NCBI GenBank assembly: GCA_020354125.1
Contig: CP070643.1
Span: forward strand, 3,373,558-3,436,487
DNA from: Betaproteobacteria bacterium
GTDB taxonomy: Bacteria > Pseudomonadota > Gammaproteobacteria > Burkholderiales > Eutrophovitaceae
Direction: 5' to 3'
Length of the DNA: 62,930 nucleotides
A program made the translations under genes and the position numbers. The notes below the pieces were generated by a model that had not been told where the DNA came from, did not search any database, and saw only the letters and a program-made list of their open reading frames with translations. This document shows positions 9,316 through 16,687 of this stretch, piece after piece. Numbering within the stretch: position 1 is the first letter of the stretch; each line of letters starts with the position of its first letter.

Positions 9316-10299
9316 TCAACCTTTCAGATGATTACGGTAATCAGGATTGACCAGGTTCGGCGGCTGTTCGCCGCTCAGCGCGGCGACGAGGTTTTTTGCT
9401 GCAGTCATCGCCATGGCGTAGCGCGTCGACTCGGAAGCGCTGGCAATATGCGGCGACAACACGGCGTTCTCCAAACCAATGAAGCCCGGATTGAGTCTGG
9501 GTTCGTTTTCATAGACGTCGAGTCCGGCAGACCAGATGGTTCCCGCACGCAGCGCTTCGACCAGCGCTGCGTCGTCGACAATGCCGCCGCGCGCCATATT
9601 GATGAGCACAGCTGACGGTTTCATCATGGCAAGTTCTTGTGCGCCAATGAAGTGATGCGTTTCCGGTGTGTAGGGCAGAATTAGCATGACGATATCCGAT
9701 TGCCCCAGCAACTCTTCCTTACCCACATACTGGACACCTAACTTTTGTTCAACGTCCTGCATAACGCGATTGCGCGTGTGATACAGAATATTCATGTCGA
9801 AGCCACGCGCCCGCTTGGCGATTGCCTGGCCAATTCGCCCAAACCCGACGATGCCGATTGTGGCACCGTGTACATCCTTGCCAAGCGTTTGCTTCAAAAA
9901 GGTGCTTTTCCATTCGCCCGCGCGCAGATAGCGCTCACCTTCGCTCATGCGGCGGCAGGTCGCGATCATCAGTCCGATCGCGTAGTCGGCAACACTATTA
10001 TCGAGCACACCTGGCGTGTTGGTCACCATGATGCCGCGGCGGGTACAGGCACCGACGTCAATGTTGTTGTATCCGACTGCCGTATTGCAGATTGCCTTGA
10101 TACCGGGGCACTGGGCAAGCAGTTCATTGTCAATGCGATCGGTGGAATAAGACTGGATGCCGTCGGCATCACGCAACATACCGATCAGTTCATCGCGCGC
10201 AATGGCACGATCGGTCTGGTTGGATACCACCGAAAAATGCTGCTCGAGATACTCGATGGTCTCGTCAAACATTTCGCGGGTGACAACGACTTTCTTCAT
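9316..10299 (-). CDS. D-2-hydroxyacid dehydrogenase (glyoxylate/hydroxypyruvate reductase, GhrB-like)
   Basis: This is an NAD(P)-dependent D-isomer-specific 2-hydroxyacid dehydrogenase of 327 residues that interconverts 2-oxo and 2-hydroxy acids. The Rossmann motif GFGRIG is at 152-157. The catalytic Arg237 (NMARGG), Glu266 (YENEP) and His284 (LSPHIAS) are all present. Similarity in layout to GhrB/2-ketogluconate reductase and D-glycerate dehydrogenase makes glyoxylate, hydroxypyruvate or another short 2-oxoacid plausible. It lies 71 bp downstream of the TRAP large permease on the same strand. That suggests it metabolises the imported acid. Confidence 0.9.
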   Translation of the reverse strand: MKKVVVTREMFDETIEYLEQHFSVVSNQTDRAIARDELIGMLRDADGIQSYSTDRIDNELLAQCPGIKAICNTAVGYNNIDVGACTRRGIMVTNTPGVLDNSVADYAIGLMIATCRRMSEGERYLRAGEWKSTFLKQTLGKDVHGATIGIVGFGRIGQAIAKRARGFDMNILYHTRNRVMQDVEQKLGVQYVGKEELLGQSDIVMLILPYTPETHHFIGAQELAMMKPSAVLINMARGGIVDDAALVEALRAGTIWSAGLDVYENEPRLNPGFIGLENAVLSPHIASASESTRYAMAMTAAKNLVAALSGEQPPNLVNPDYRNHLKG

Positions 10300-10370
10300 G
10301 TCCAGTTATTTCTTTCGCGTACGCTCAAGTAGTTCGTCAATTGCCCGGCAAGTCACCAGCCCAAGCTGCC

Positions 10371-11822
10371 TCAATTGCCGTAAAACACTTGCGGCAGCCA
10401 CAAGCCGATCGCCGGAAACAGCACCAACAGGATCATGGCGGACAACTGAATGAGCATGAATGGCACCATGCCGAGAAAAATATGTGCCAGCGATACCTGC
10501 GGCGGCGCTACGCCTTTCAGGTAGTAAGCCGCCATCGCCATCGGCGGCGACAGAAATGCGGTCTGCAGATTGATTGCCGTGAGCAGGCCGAAAAAAAGTG
10601 GATCGATTCCGAAGTTCGGCAGCATCGGCAGGAAGATCGGCACGAAAATAATGATAATCACCGTCCAGTCAAGCGGCCAGCCGAGCAGGAAGATGAGAAG
10701 CTGCGACAGGAACAGGAAGCCGCCCGGCGAAAGGTCCATGCTGTAGACCCAACTCTCGAGCAGATTCTGCCCGCCTAATGCGGCAAAGGTTGAGGAAAAC
10801 ACCCAAGAGCCGACCAGCAGCCAGCACACCATGGCAGTCGTGCGTGCCGTCAGAAAAGCCGATTCCTTGAGCCGTGTGAACGACAGACGTTTGTACGATG
10901 CTGCAAGAATCGCGGCGCCGAGCGCACCGACCGCCGCTGCCTCGGTTGGCGTGGCAACGCCAAAAAGAATACTGCCCAGCACTGCCGTGATGAGAAACGC
11001 CAACGGAAAGAAAGACGTCGCCAGCATCTTGAAGACCTTGGCCGCCGGGACATTGAGTTCCTCGTCACTGAGCTTGGGAGCAAGTTTTGGGTTGATCACC
11101 GCCCTGATGATGACGTAGCCGACATACATACTGGAGAGCATGATCCCGGGAATGAGAGCGCCCATGTACAACTGCACGACCGACACACCGGCAGTCGCGC
11201 CATACAGAATCAGCAGCACACTGGGCGGAATCAGAATACCCAGGCAGCCCCCGGCGGCGATGGAGCCGGCGGAGAGCTTGATGTCATAGCCGGCTTTTAG
11301 CATCGGTGGCAACACCAGCAAGCCCATTAAGGTGACGGTGGCGCCGATGATTCCGGTTGCGGCAGCGAATACCGCGCAGGTAATGATGGTTGCGACTGCA
11401 AGTGCTGCCGGGACGCGGGACATCGACAGCTCGAGACTCCGGAACAGCCTATCGATGATGCCGGAGCGCTCGACAATGTAGCCCATGAAAATAAACAACG
11501 GCACGGCGATGACGACATCGAGCGTCATGACACCGTAAGTGCGCAGCACCATGTTGTCGAAAATGGGATTTTCGAAAAGCGGCACACCAGGCCGGTGGAA
11601 CGCAACAATTCCAAATAGAATTCCCAGCCCGATTAGCGTGAACGCAATCGGAAAACCAAGCAGGATGGAAGCGATGATGACGCCCAGCATCACCATGCCA
11701 AGGTGCTGGTGGGTAATCTGGGACGGCGGCGGCAGGAACAGGATATAGCCGAGTGCAATGATGGCGATAATGCCGAAGCCGATGGTGCGTGCCTCGAACC
11801 TGATAAATCTGAGCCAGTTCAC
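10371..11822 (-). CDS. dctM: TRAP transporter large permease (DctM)
   Basis: This 483-residue integral membrane protein is the transport subunit of a tripartite ATP-independent periplasmic (TRAP) transporter. Such transporters use the sodium gradient for substrate uptake. It has a dozen or so hydrophobic segments and DctM-typical motifs such as GYIVERSGIIDRLFRS, ATGIIGATVTLMGLLVLPPML and AAGGCLGILIPPSVLLILYG. It is longer than many DctM proteins (about 430), as in the TakP-associated branch. The start overlaps the stop of the small permease gene by 4 bp (ATGA). Confidence 0.95.
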   Translation of the reverse strand: MNWLRFIRFEARTIGFGIIAIIALGYILFLPPPSQITHQHLGMVMLGVIIASILLGFPIAFTLIGLGILFGIVAFHRPGVPLFENPIFDNMVLRTYGVMTLDVVIAVPLFIFMGYIVERSGIIDRLFRSLELSMSRVPAALAVATIITCAVFAAATGIIGATVTLMGLLVLPPMLKAGYDIKLSAGSIAAGGCLGILIPPSVLLILYGATAGVSVVQLYMGALIPGIMLSSMYVGYVIIRAVINPKLAPKLSDEELNVPAAKVFKMLATSFFPLAFLITAVLGSILFGVATPTEAAAVGALGAAILAASYKRLSFTRLKESAFLTARTTAMVCWLLVGSWVFSSTFAALGGQNLLESWVYSMDLSPGGFLFLSQLLIFLLGWPLDWTVIIIIFVPIFLPMLPNFGIDPLFFGLLTAINLQTAFLSPPMAMAAYYLKGVAPPQVSLAHIFLGMVPFMLIQLSAMILLVLFPAIGLWLPQVFYGN

Positions 11823-12412
11823 GACTTGGCCCCTTCCTCAGAGCCCTCTCCGGTAAGCAGCTCCTTGATCTGTTCGATATCCTCTTCTTCGACGTCGTGC
11901 AACCGCTGCGGCCACTCGCCGGTGCGAATGCATTGCACGCAGCGAATAATTTCTGCAATGCCCTGCAACAGCAACAGCCCTCCGGCTATTGGAATAGCAA
12001 GTTTGTAGGGATAAACCGGCACGCCGGCGGAAGTAACACTTGAGACCTCTTTCATCGCCCATGAAATCTGGGTGAACTCGATGCCGGCATAGACCAGCGC
12101 AGAAATACCGGGAATGAAAAACACCAGATACAGAACGAGATCAAACCAGGCCTGGGTGCGCGGCTGCAAGGTGCGATACATCATGTCCGCCCGCACGTGG
12201 CCATTGCGCGAAAGGGTGTATGCGCCGGCCATCATGAACAACAGGCCGTAGAGAATGTATGCGACGTCAAACACCCACTGATTCGGCATGTTGAGGATGT
12301 AACGCATGGTCACGTCTACGCACACCAGCAGGGTGAGCAAGACCACCGTCCATGCGAACAGTTTGCCGGACCAGGCACTGATCCGGTCGATCATGAACAA
12401 ATAACGATTCAC
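11819..12412 (-). CDS. dctQ: TRAP transporter small permease (DctQ)
   Basis: This is a four-helix small membrane subunit of 197 residues that partners DctM. Hydrophobic segments occur at about residues 17-36, 50-68, 93-113 and 135-155, with the conserved MRYILNMPNQWVFDVAYILYG region between the first two. The C-terminal 40 residues form an unusually acidic cytoplasmic tail (DVEEEDIEQIKELLTGEGSE). It sits between the solute-binding-protein gene and dctM, separated from the former by a strong hairpin. Confidence 0.92.
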   Translation of the reverse strand: MNRYLFMIDRISAWSGKLFAWTVVLLTLLVCVDVTMRYILNMPNQWVFDVAYILYGLLFMMAGAYTLSRNGHVRADMMYRTLQPRTQAWFDLVLYLVFFIPGISALVYAGIEFTQISWAMKEVSSVTSAGVPVYPYKLAIPIAGGLLLLQGIAEIIRCVQCIRTGEWPQRLHDVEEEDIEQIKELLTGEGSEEGAKS

Positions 12413-12437
12413 GGTAAATCCTCAGTCTTCCTGCGAG

Positions 12438-12477
12438 GGACGGTCAGACGGCTGCGTAACCAGCCGTCTGACCGTCC
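12438..12477. other. perfect 17-bp intercistronic hairpin between dctP and dctQ
   Basis: GGACGGTCAGACGGCTG pairs perfectly with its complement across a 6-nt loop (CGTAAC). In the direction of the dct genes (minus) no U-run follows, so it is probably an mRNA stabiliser or processing point protecting the abundant binding-protein message. On the plus strand it is followed by GCCTTTTTG and would form an intrinsic terminator blocking antisense transcription. Confidence 0.65.
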
Positions 12478-12535
12478 GCCTTTTTGTGTTCTTGTAACGT
12501 CAGGACATCAACCTGGCCGACACCGCAAGCACGGC

Positions 12536-13732
12536 CTAGCCAAAGAAGTGATCGTAAGCCTGCTGGCTGCCAACGATGAACTTGTTCTGATAGTCGAGCA
12601 CCCGCCGCATGTACTCTCTCTGCGACTCGACTACCCTCGTGAAGAACGGATTCTCTGCGCCTTCTTCCTCGATAATCTTGTCCCATGCATCGAGCTGCAG
12701 TTCAAGCACGTCTCGCGGAGTCTTGATGAAGTTGACACCCTGGTTGTCCCGCAATTCTTCATATGCTTTGGAATAGACTTCCATGGTGCGCCAGTACATC
12801 TGGCTGTTGGCCGCCTTGGCGGCGACGCGCCAGATCGAGCGGTACTGCTCGGGAAATCCTTCCCAGACTGTTCGGTTGATCAAGACTTCGATGAACTCCG
12901 CCGGCTGATGATAGCTCTGTACCATGCAGATCTTGGATACGTCTGGAAAACCGAGCGCCATGTCCGAGGCAGGATTATTGTATTCAGCCGCGTCAATCAC
13001 GCCGCGCTCAAGCGCCGGCACGATCTCGCCGCCTGGTAGCGCCACCACTGACGCACCCATGTTCTTGAACACGTCGATCGACAGCCCGACGGTACGGTAC
13101 TTCACGCCCTTGAACTGTTCGGCCGATTTGATTTCCTTGTTGAACCAACCGAGCGGTTGCGTCGGCATCGGTCCGTATGCCAATGGCACCACCTCGAGCT
13201 TGAGCAAGTCGCGATAGATCTCTTCGTATAGTTGCTGGCCGCCTCCGTATTCCATCCATCCCAACATGGTGTTGGCATCATGGCCCCAGGCCGGGCCGGT
13301 CCCGAACAGCGACAAGGCGCTGTTCTTGCCATACCAGAACGCCGGGACCGCTTGGCTGCCGTCCAGAATCCCCCTGTGAACAGCATCGGCCTGATCAAAC
13401 GCGCCGACGACAGCGCCCGCCGGCAACATTTCCACCGTCATGCGCCCGCCGGAGAGCTGCTCGACGAAGGTAAAGATCTCAGTGGCAATCTCGAAAATCG
13501 GGTCTTTCGGCGAGAACGCACCCTGGAATTTCAGTCTGACCTCCGGCAATGAGGTATCGCCTCCGCCGGTAGCAGTGCTCGCCTGTTGCTGATCATTGTT
13601 GCTGCCAACGCCGCAGCCGGAAAGAGCGGCAAGCGTGGCAGCGCCACCCGCGGCGGCGGCTGATCCGAGAAACTTTCTGCGGCTGAGCCGGCGGTCTTCC
13701 GGATGCTGGTCTGCGCGCTGGTCTTCCCTCAT
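12536..13732 (-). CDS. TRAP transporter solute-binding protein (TakP-like, Tat-exported)
   Basis: This periplasmic DctP-family receptor of 398 residues captures the substrate for the DctQM permease. The start at 13732 is fixed by GAGGAGG 6-7 nt upstream; longer in-frame starts lack this. The N-terminus carries a twin-arginine signal (SRRKFLGSAA) and then a possible lipobox (LSGC), so it may be a Tat-exported lipoprotein. Body motifs such as MLPAGAVVGAFDQADAV and EYNNPASDMALGF resemble the TakP branch, which binds 2-oxoacids or lactate-like monocarboxylates. The downstream 2-hydroxyacid dehydrogenase fits that ligand class. The exact ligand is inference. Confidence 0.92.
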   Translation of the reverse strand: MREDQRADQHPEDRRLSRRKFLGSAAAAGGAATLAALSGCGVGSNNDQQQASTATGGGDTSLPEVRLKFQGAFSPKDPIFEIATEIFTFVEQLSGGRMTVEMLPAGAVVGAFDQADAVHRGILDGSQAVPAFWYGKNSALSLFGTGPAWGHDANTMLGWMEYGGGQQLYEEIYRDLLKLEVVPLAYGPMPTQPLGWFNKEIKSAEQFKGVKYRTVGLSIDVFKNMGASVVALPGGEIVPALERGVIDAAEYNNPASDMALGFPDVSKICMVQSYHQPAEFIEVLINRTVWEGFPEQYRSIWRVAAKAANSQMYWRTMEVYSKAYEELRDNQGVNFIKTPRDVLELQLDAWDKIIEEEGAENPFFTRVVESQREYMRRVLDYQNKFIVGSQQAYDHFFG

Positions 13733-14189
13733 GGTTGACTCCTCCTCAAATGATTTGTTGCCGGTCCCGGACCCGATGATTACCGGTAAGGCTCGTTTTT
13801 TGGTTCGACGACGCGGTCGATTCAGGCGAAACCAAGGATCGACGGCTTCACGAGACTCATCGTCCACACGGCGCGCCTCCAAAGGCACAAGCTGAGATTG
13901 TATTTTGGAATCATGCCTCGAGGCCACTTTTTTCCGCCGGGCAAGGCGTTGGCGGCGCCCTCTTCGAGCATCGTTACGGCGCTGCAAAGCGACGCCCGGG
14001 TTGCTGCCCGCGCGACAAAGTACGCTAGCGTGCAGGCAGACTACCTCGCGCGCCGGCTTGTCCCTGCCTGGCTCTGCCGATAGAATTCGCGGGCCGCCAA
14101 CGCCGTGTACCCCGGGGGCGTCGAGCGCGGCGATCTCGTACCCGGGCGCAGTTGACGCACCAATAACACCAATCAGGGAAGGGGCAGGC
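13733..14189. other. divergent intergenic region, dctP / mrp operon
   Basis: These 457 bp hold no credible gene; the open frames here lack ribosome-binding sites and protein-like composition. Features seen are a perfect palindrome TTACCGGTAA (13780-13789), 48 bp before the dctP start and a possible operator, and a sigma70-like promoter for the plus-strand antiporter operon. No convincing -10/-35 pair was found for dctP. Confidence 0.6.
14058..14086 (+). promoter_or_regulatory. candidate sigma70 promoter of the Mrp-like operon
   Basis: TTGTCC (14058-14063) and TAGAAT (14081-14086) are separated by exactly 17 bp, matching 4/6 and 5/6 of the consensus. Transcription would begin near 14093, giving a leader of about 97 nt before the first gene. 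Confidence 0.5.
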
Positions 14190-14663
14190 TTGCGCCTCGT
14201 CAGCACATTTCTCATTCTGTTTGCTTTCTGGCTGCTGCTCTCAGGCCACTACACCGCGTTCCTGATGACTGCCGGCGCCTTGTGCGCATTGGGCGTGGTT
14301 TTGTTCGCCCGCCGCATGGATGTCGTTGACCATGAAGGCCACCCGGTCCATCTGGCGCCACGGGCATTGCTGGTGTACTGGCCATGGCTGCTAAAAGAGA
14401 TTGCCGTCTCAGCCGTGCAGGTATCGGCAATCATTCTGCATCCCCGACTACCAATCAGCCCTACTCTGGTACGGGTACCTTCGACACAGAAAACGGATGT
14501 AGGACGCACCACTTTTGCTAACTCGATCACCCTGACACCCGGCACCATTTCCGTCGAAGTGGCCGAGGATGAAATTCTGGTACACGCGCTGACACGCAAT
14601 GGCGCGCATAGCCTTGCCGACGGCGAAATGGACCGCCGCGTTACCCGCTTCGAAAGCGCGTAG
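14190..14663 (+). CDS. mnhE: Na+/H+ antiporter subunit E (MrpE/MnhE)
   Basis: This is a small membrane subunit of a multisubunit monovalent cation:proton antiporter, 157 residues. It has two or three N-terminal hydrophobic segments (STFLILFAFWLLLSGHY, FLMTAGALCALGVVLFA). The soluble MrpE signature follows (FANSITLTPGTISVEV, then DEILVHALT). The start is a TTG at 14190, preceded by the purine-rich GGGAAGGGGCAGG; no ATG begins in the right place. It is the first gene of a ten-gene operon with mostly 4-bp overlaps. In Mrp complexes MrpE is needed for assembly and activity. Confidence 0.88.
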   Translation: MRLVSTFLILFAFWLLLSGHYTAFLMTAGALCALGVVLFARRMDVVDHEGHPVHLAPRALLVYWPWLLKEIAVSAVQVSAIILHPRLPISPTLVRVPSTQKTDVGRTTFANSITLTPGTISVEVAEDEILVHALTRNGAHSLADGEMDRRVTRFESA

Positions 14664-14680
14664 CGCGAGAGCTTGCCACG

Positions 14681-14989
14681 ATGTTTGAAGTCGCTTCCGT
14701 ATCGCTGCTGATTGCCCTGACACTGATCATCGCTCGAGCGATCTTGGGGCCATCGGTGTTCGATCGCACCCAAGCGGTCAATACTGCCGGCACCGTCGCC
14801 ATGCTGTTGCTGGCTGTCGTCGGTTTCCTCACCAAGCGCCCCGATTTCCTTGACATCGCCATCATCTACGGTCTGTTGAACGTGATCGGCACGATTGCAG
14901 TACTGAAGTATTTCCGCCACGGCGACCTGGGTGATCCCGGCGACGAGTCGGAAGAAGGCACCGAAGCGGCCAAGAGGGGACCGTTGTGA
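14681..14989 (+). CDS. mnhF: Na+/H+ antiporter subunit F (MrpF/MnhF)
   Basis: This three-helix protein of 102 residues has the MrpF pattern. A first helix (VSLLIALTLIIARAI) leads to the conserved GPSVFDRTQAVN loop. A second helix (TVAMLLLAVV), a short RPDFLDIAIIYGLLN segment and a third helix (IGTIAVLKYF) follow. The C-terminal 25 residues are acidic and hydrophilic. It begins 17 bp after mnhE and its stop overlaps the start of mnhG. Confidence 0.93.
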   Translation: MFEVASVSLLIALTLIIARAILGPSVFDRTQAVNTAGTVAMLLLAVVGFLTKRPDFLDIAIIYGLLNVIGTIAVLKYFRHGDLGDPGDESEEGTEAAKRGPL

Positions 14990-15351
14990 TGGCTGACCTG
15001 GTCAATCTGGCAAGCTGGATTCTGATTGTCGCCGGCAGTCTTTTCTGCATGATCGGTGCACTGGGATTGCTACGTATGCCTGATCTGTTTACCCGTATGC
15101 AGGCGGCAAGCCTGGTCGACACCCTTGGCGCCGCACTATTGCTGCTGGGCATGATCTTGCAGGCGGGGTTCAGCCTGGTAACGGCCAAGCTGATCATAAT
15201 CGGGCTGCTGCTGTTCTTTACCAGCCCTACCGCAACGCACGCGCTGGCACGCGCCGCGCGCGCGAGAGGAGTCGAGCCAATGCTCGCAGATGAATCAGCG
15301 GCTCGGCAAGCAAGCAGCAAGCGAGTTGAAGGCGGGCAGAACCAGTCATGA
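14989..15351 (+). CDS. mnhG: Na+/H+ antiporter subunit G (MrpG/MnhG)
   Basis: This three-helix MrpG-type subunit has 120 residues. Its family core is GSLFCMIGALGLLRMPDLFT, followed by MQAASLVDTLGAALLLLGM and the third helix AKLIIIGLLLFFTSPTATHA. The MPDLFTRMQA loop is characteristic. The ATG at 14989 overlaps the mnhF stop by one base (TGATG); a GTG three bases earlier is an alternative start. The C-terminal tail is hydrophilic and variable. Confidence 0.93.
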   Translation: MADLVNLASWILIVAGSLFCMIGALGLLRMPDLFTRMQAASLVDTLGAALLLLGMILQAGFSLVTAKLIIIGLLLFFTSPTATHALARAARARGVEPMLADESAARQASSKRVEGGQNQS

Positions 15352-15899
15352 GCACAACAATCATCAACACGGCTCTACTGCTGATGATGGCGGCGACAGT
15401 GATTGCAATTGCTCGCTCGCGCAACATGTTCGCTGTCGTCATTCTGGCGAGCTTGTACAGCTTTCTGATGGCCACCATTTTTCTCGTGCTCGATGCGGTC
15501 GATGTTTCGATGACAGAGGCGGCAGTGGGCGCCGGAATATCGACTCTTTTGTACCTCGCTACGCTGTTCCTGACCCAAAGCGAGGAAGCCAAACCGATAC
15601 ACAAACCGCTGCTGCCGCTCGCAGTGGCGCTCGTTACCGGCGGTTTGCTGGTATACGGCACGCTCGGACTCCCCGAGTTCGGGTCTCCCGACAGCGTGAT
15701 TCATCAGCACGTGGCGCCACGCTACATCCATCAGGGCCCGATAGAAACCGGCGTCCCTAATATCGTTACCGCTGTGCTGGCGAGTTATCGGGGATTCGAT
15801 ACGCTTGGCGAAGTCATTGTCATCTTCACCGGCGGCATCGGCGTGATCGCCTTGCTGCGGCGTCGCTGGCGCAGTGACCAGGACGAGGAGGAGGACTAG
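15348..15899 (+). CDS. DUF4040-domain subunit equivalent to the MrpA C-terminus (MbhD/E-like)
   Basis: This is a membrane protein of 183 residues. In canonical Mrp complexes this sequence is the tail of the large MrpA subunit; in Mbh-type membrane-bound hydrogenases it is encoded separately as MbhD and MbhE. The N-terminal half has the DUF4040/MbhD core (RSRNMFAVVILASLYSFLMA, then DAVDVSMTEAAVGAGIST). The C-terminal half resembles the MbhE/MrpA end, with NIVTAVLASYRGFDTLGEV and a final helix. ATGA overlap joins it to mnhG; the next gene begins immediately after its stop. Confidence 0.85.
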   Translation: MSTTIINTALLLMMAATVIAIARSRNMFAVVILASLYSFLMATIFLVLDAVDVSMTEAAVGAGISTLLYLATLFLTQSEEAKPIHKPLLPLAVALVTGGLLVYGTLGLPEFGSPDSVIHQHVAPRYIHQGPIETGVPNIVTAVLASYRGFDTLGEVIVIFTGGIGVIALLRRRWRSDQDEEED

Positions 15900-16334
15900 A
15901 TGCGCGGTTTCCGGGTACTGCGAGTCATTGCCAAGCTGCTGATTCCGTTCATCCTGATCTTCGGCCTGTATGTACAGTTCCATGGCGACTATGGACCAGG
16001 CGGTGGATTCCAGGCCGGGGTCATCGTTGCCGCGGCGGTTATTTTTCACGCGCTCATCTATGGCCTGCCACATACGCGCCGCGTGCTGCCCGAATGGGTC
16101 GTGGAAACAATGATCGCGGTTGGCGTACTCCTGTACGCAGGGACCGGCGTGGCGGCGATGATACTGGGCGGGAATTTTCTTGATTACTCGGTGTTGTTGC
16201 ATGACGCGGTGCACGGCCAGCATCGCGGCATTTTCCTGGTTGAACTTGGCGTCGGCATCACAGTAGCCGGTGTCATGCTGATGATCTTCTACATGTTCGC
16301 CGGGCGGGCACGTAGCAAATACAGCGAAAAATGA
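15900..16334 (+). CDS. mnhB: Na+/H+ antiporter subunit B (MrpB/MnhB)
   Basis: This four-helix membrane subunit has 144 residues. MrpB hallmarks are visible: KLLIPFILIFGLYVQFHGDY, the conserved GPGGGFQAGVIVAAAVIFH glycine-rich helix, and a final segment LVELGVGITVAGVMLMIFY. The ATG directly abuts the stop of the DUF4040 gene. A short charged tail follows the last helix. It forms part of the core membrane arm with subunits C, E, F and G. Confidence 0.93.
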   Translation: MRGFRVLRVIAKLLIPFILIFGLYVQFHGDYGPGGGFQAGVIVAAAVIFHALIYGLPHTRRVLPEWVVETMIAVGVLLYAGTGVAAMILGGNFLDYSVLLHDAVHGQHRGIFLVELGVGITVAGVMLMIFYMFAGRARSKYSEK

Positions 16335-16687
16335 ACATCGCGGATTTCATCAACTACTGGATCGCGATGTTTCTCCTGGTGACGGGGATTTATATCGTCA
16401 TTGCGCGCGGCAATCTGGTGAAAAAGCTCGTCGGGCTTAGTATCTTCCAGACTTCCGTTTACCTGATCTATATCTCTCCGAGCAAGATCATTGGCGCGAC
16501 GGCACCAATACGCGCGCCGGGTTTCACTGACTATTCAAATCCGCTGCCACACGTGCTGATTCTGACAGCGATCGTGGTCGGTGTTGCCACAATCGCGCTT
16601 GGCCTTGCTCTCGTTGTGCGCATTCATGAGGCGTACGGCACCATCGAAGAGGACGAAATACACGAGCAGGACCAGGATGCGACATGA
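16331..16687 (+). CDS. mnhC: Na+/H+ antiporter subunit C (MrpC/MnhC, NuoK-like)
   Basis: This NuoK-like three-helix subunit has 118 residues. Segments are about 10-27 (IAMFLLVTGIYIVIARG), 30-50 (LVKKLVGLSIFQTSVYLIYI) and 76-100 (HVLILTAIVVGVATIALGLAL). The motif DPLPHVLILTAIVI of MrpC appears here as NPLPHVLILTAIVV. It has ATGA overlaps at both ends. An acidic tail (EEDEIHEQDQD) follows the last helix. Confidence 0.93.
   Translation: MNIADFINYWIAMFLLVTGIYIVIARGNLVKKLVGLSIFQTSVYLIYISPSKIIGATAPIRAPGFTDYSNPLPHVLILTAIVVGVATIALGLALVVRIHEAYGTIEEDEIHEQDQDAT

Noticed and set aside
15375..16223. 282-codon minus-strand frame across the antiporter B and DUF4040 genes
   Set aside because: The plus-strand genes have family motifs and coupled starts; the minus frame is His/Gln/Arg-rich mirror sequence.
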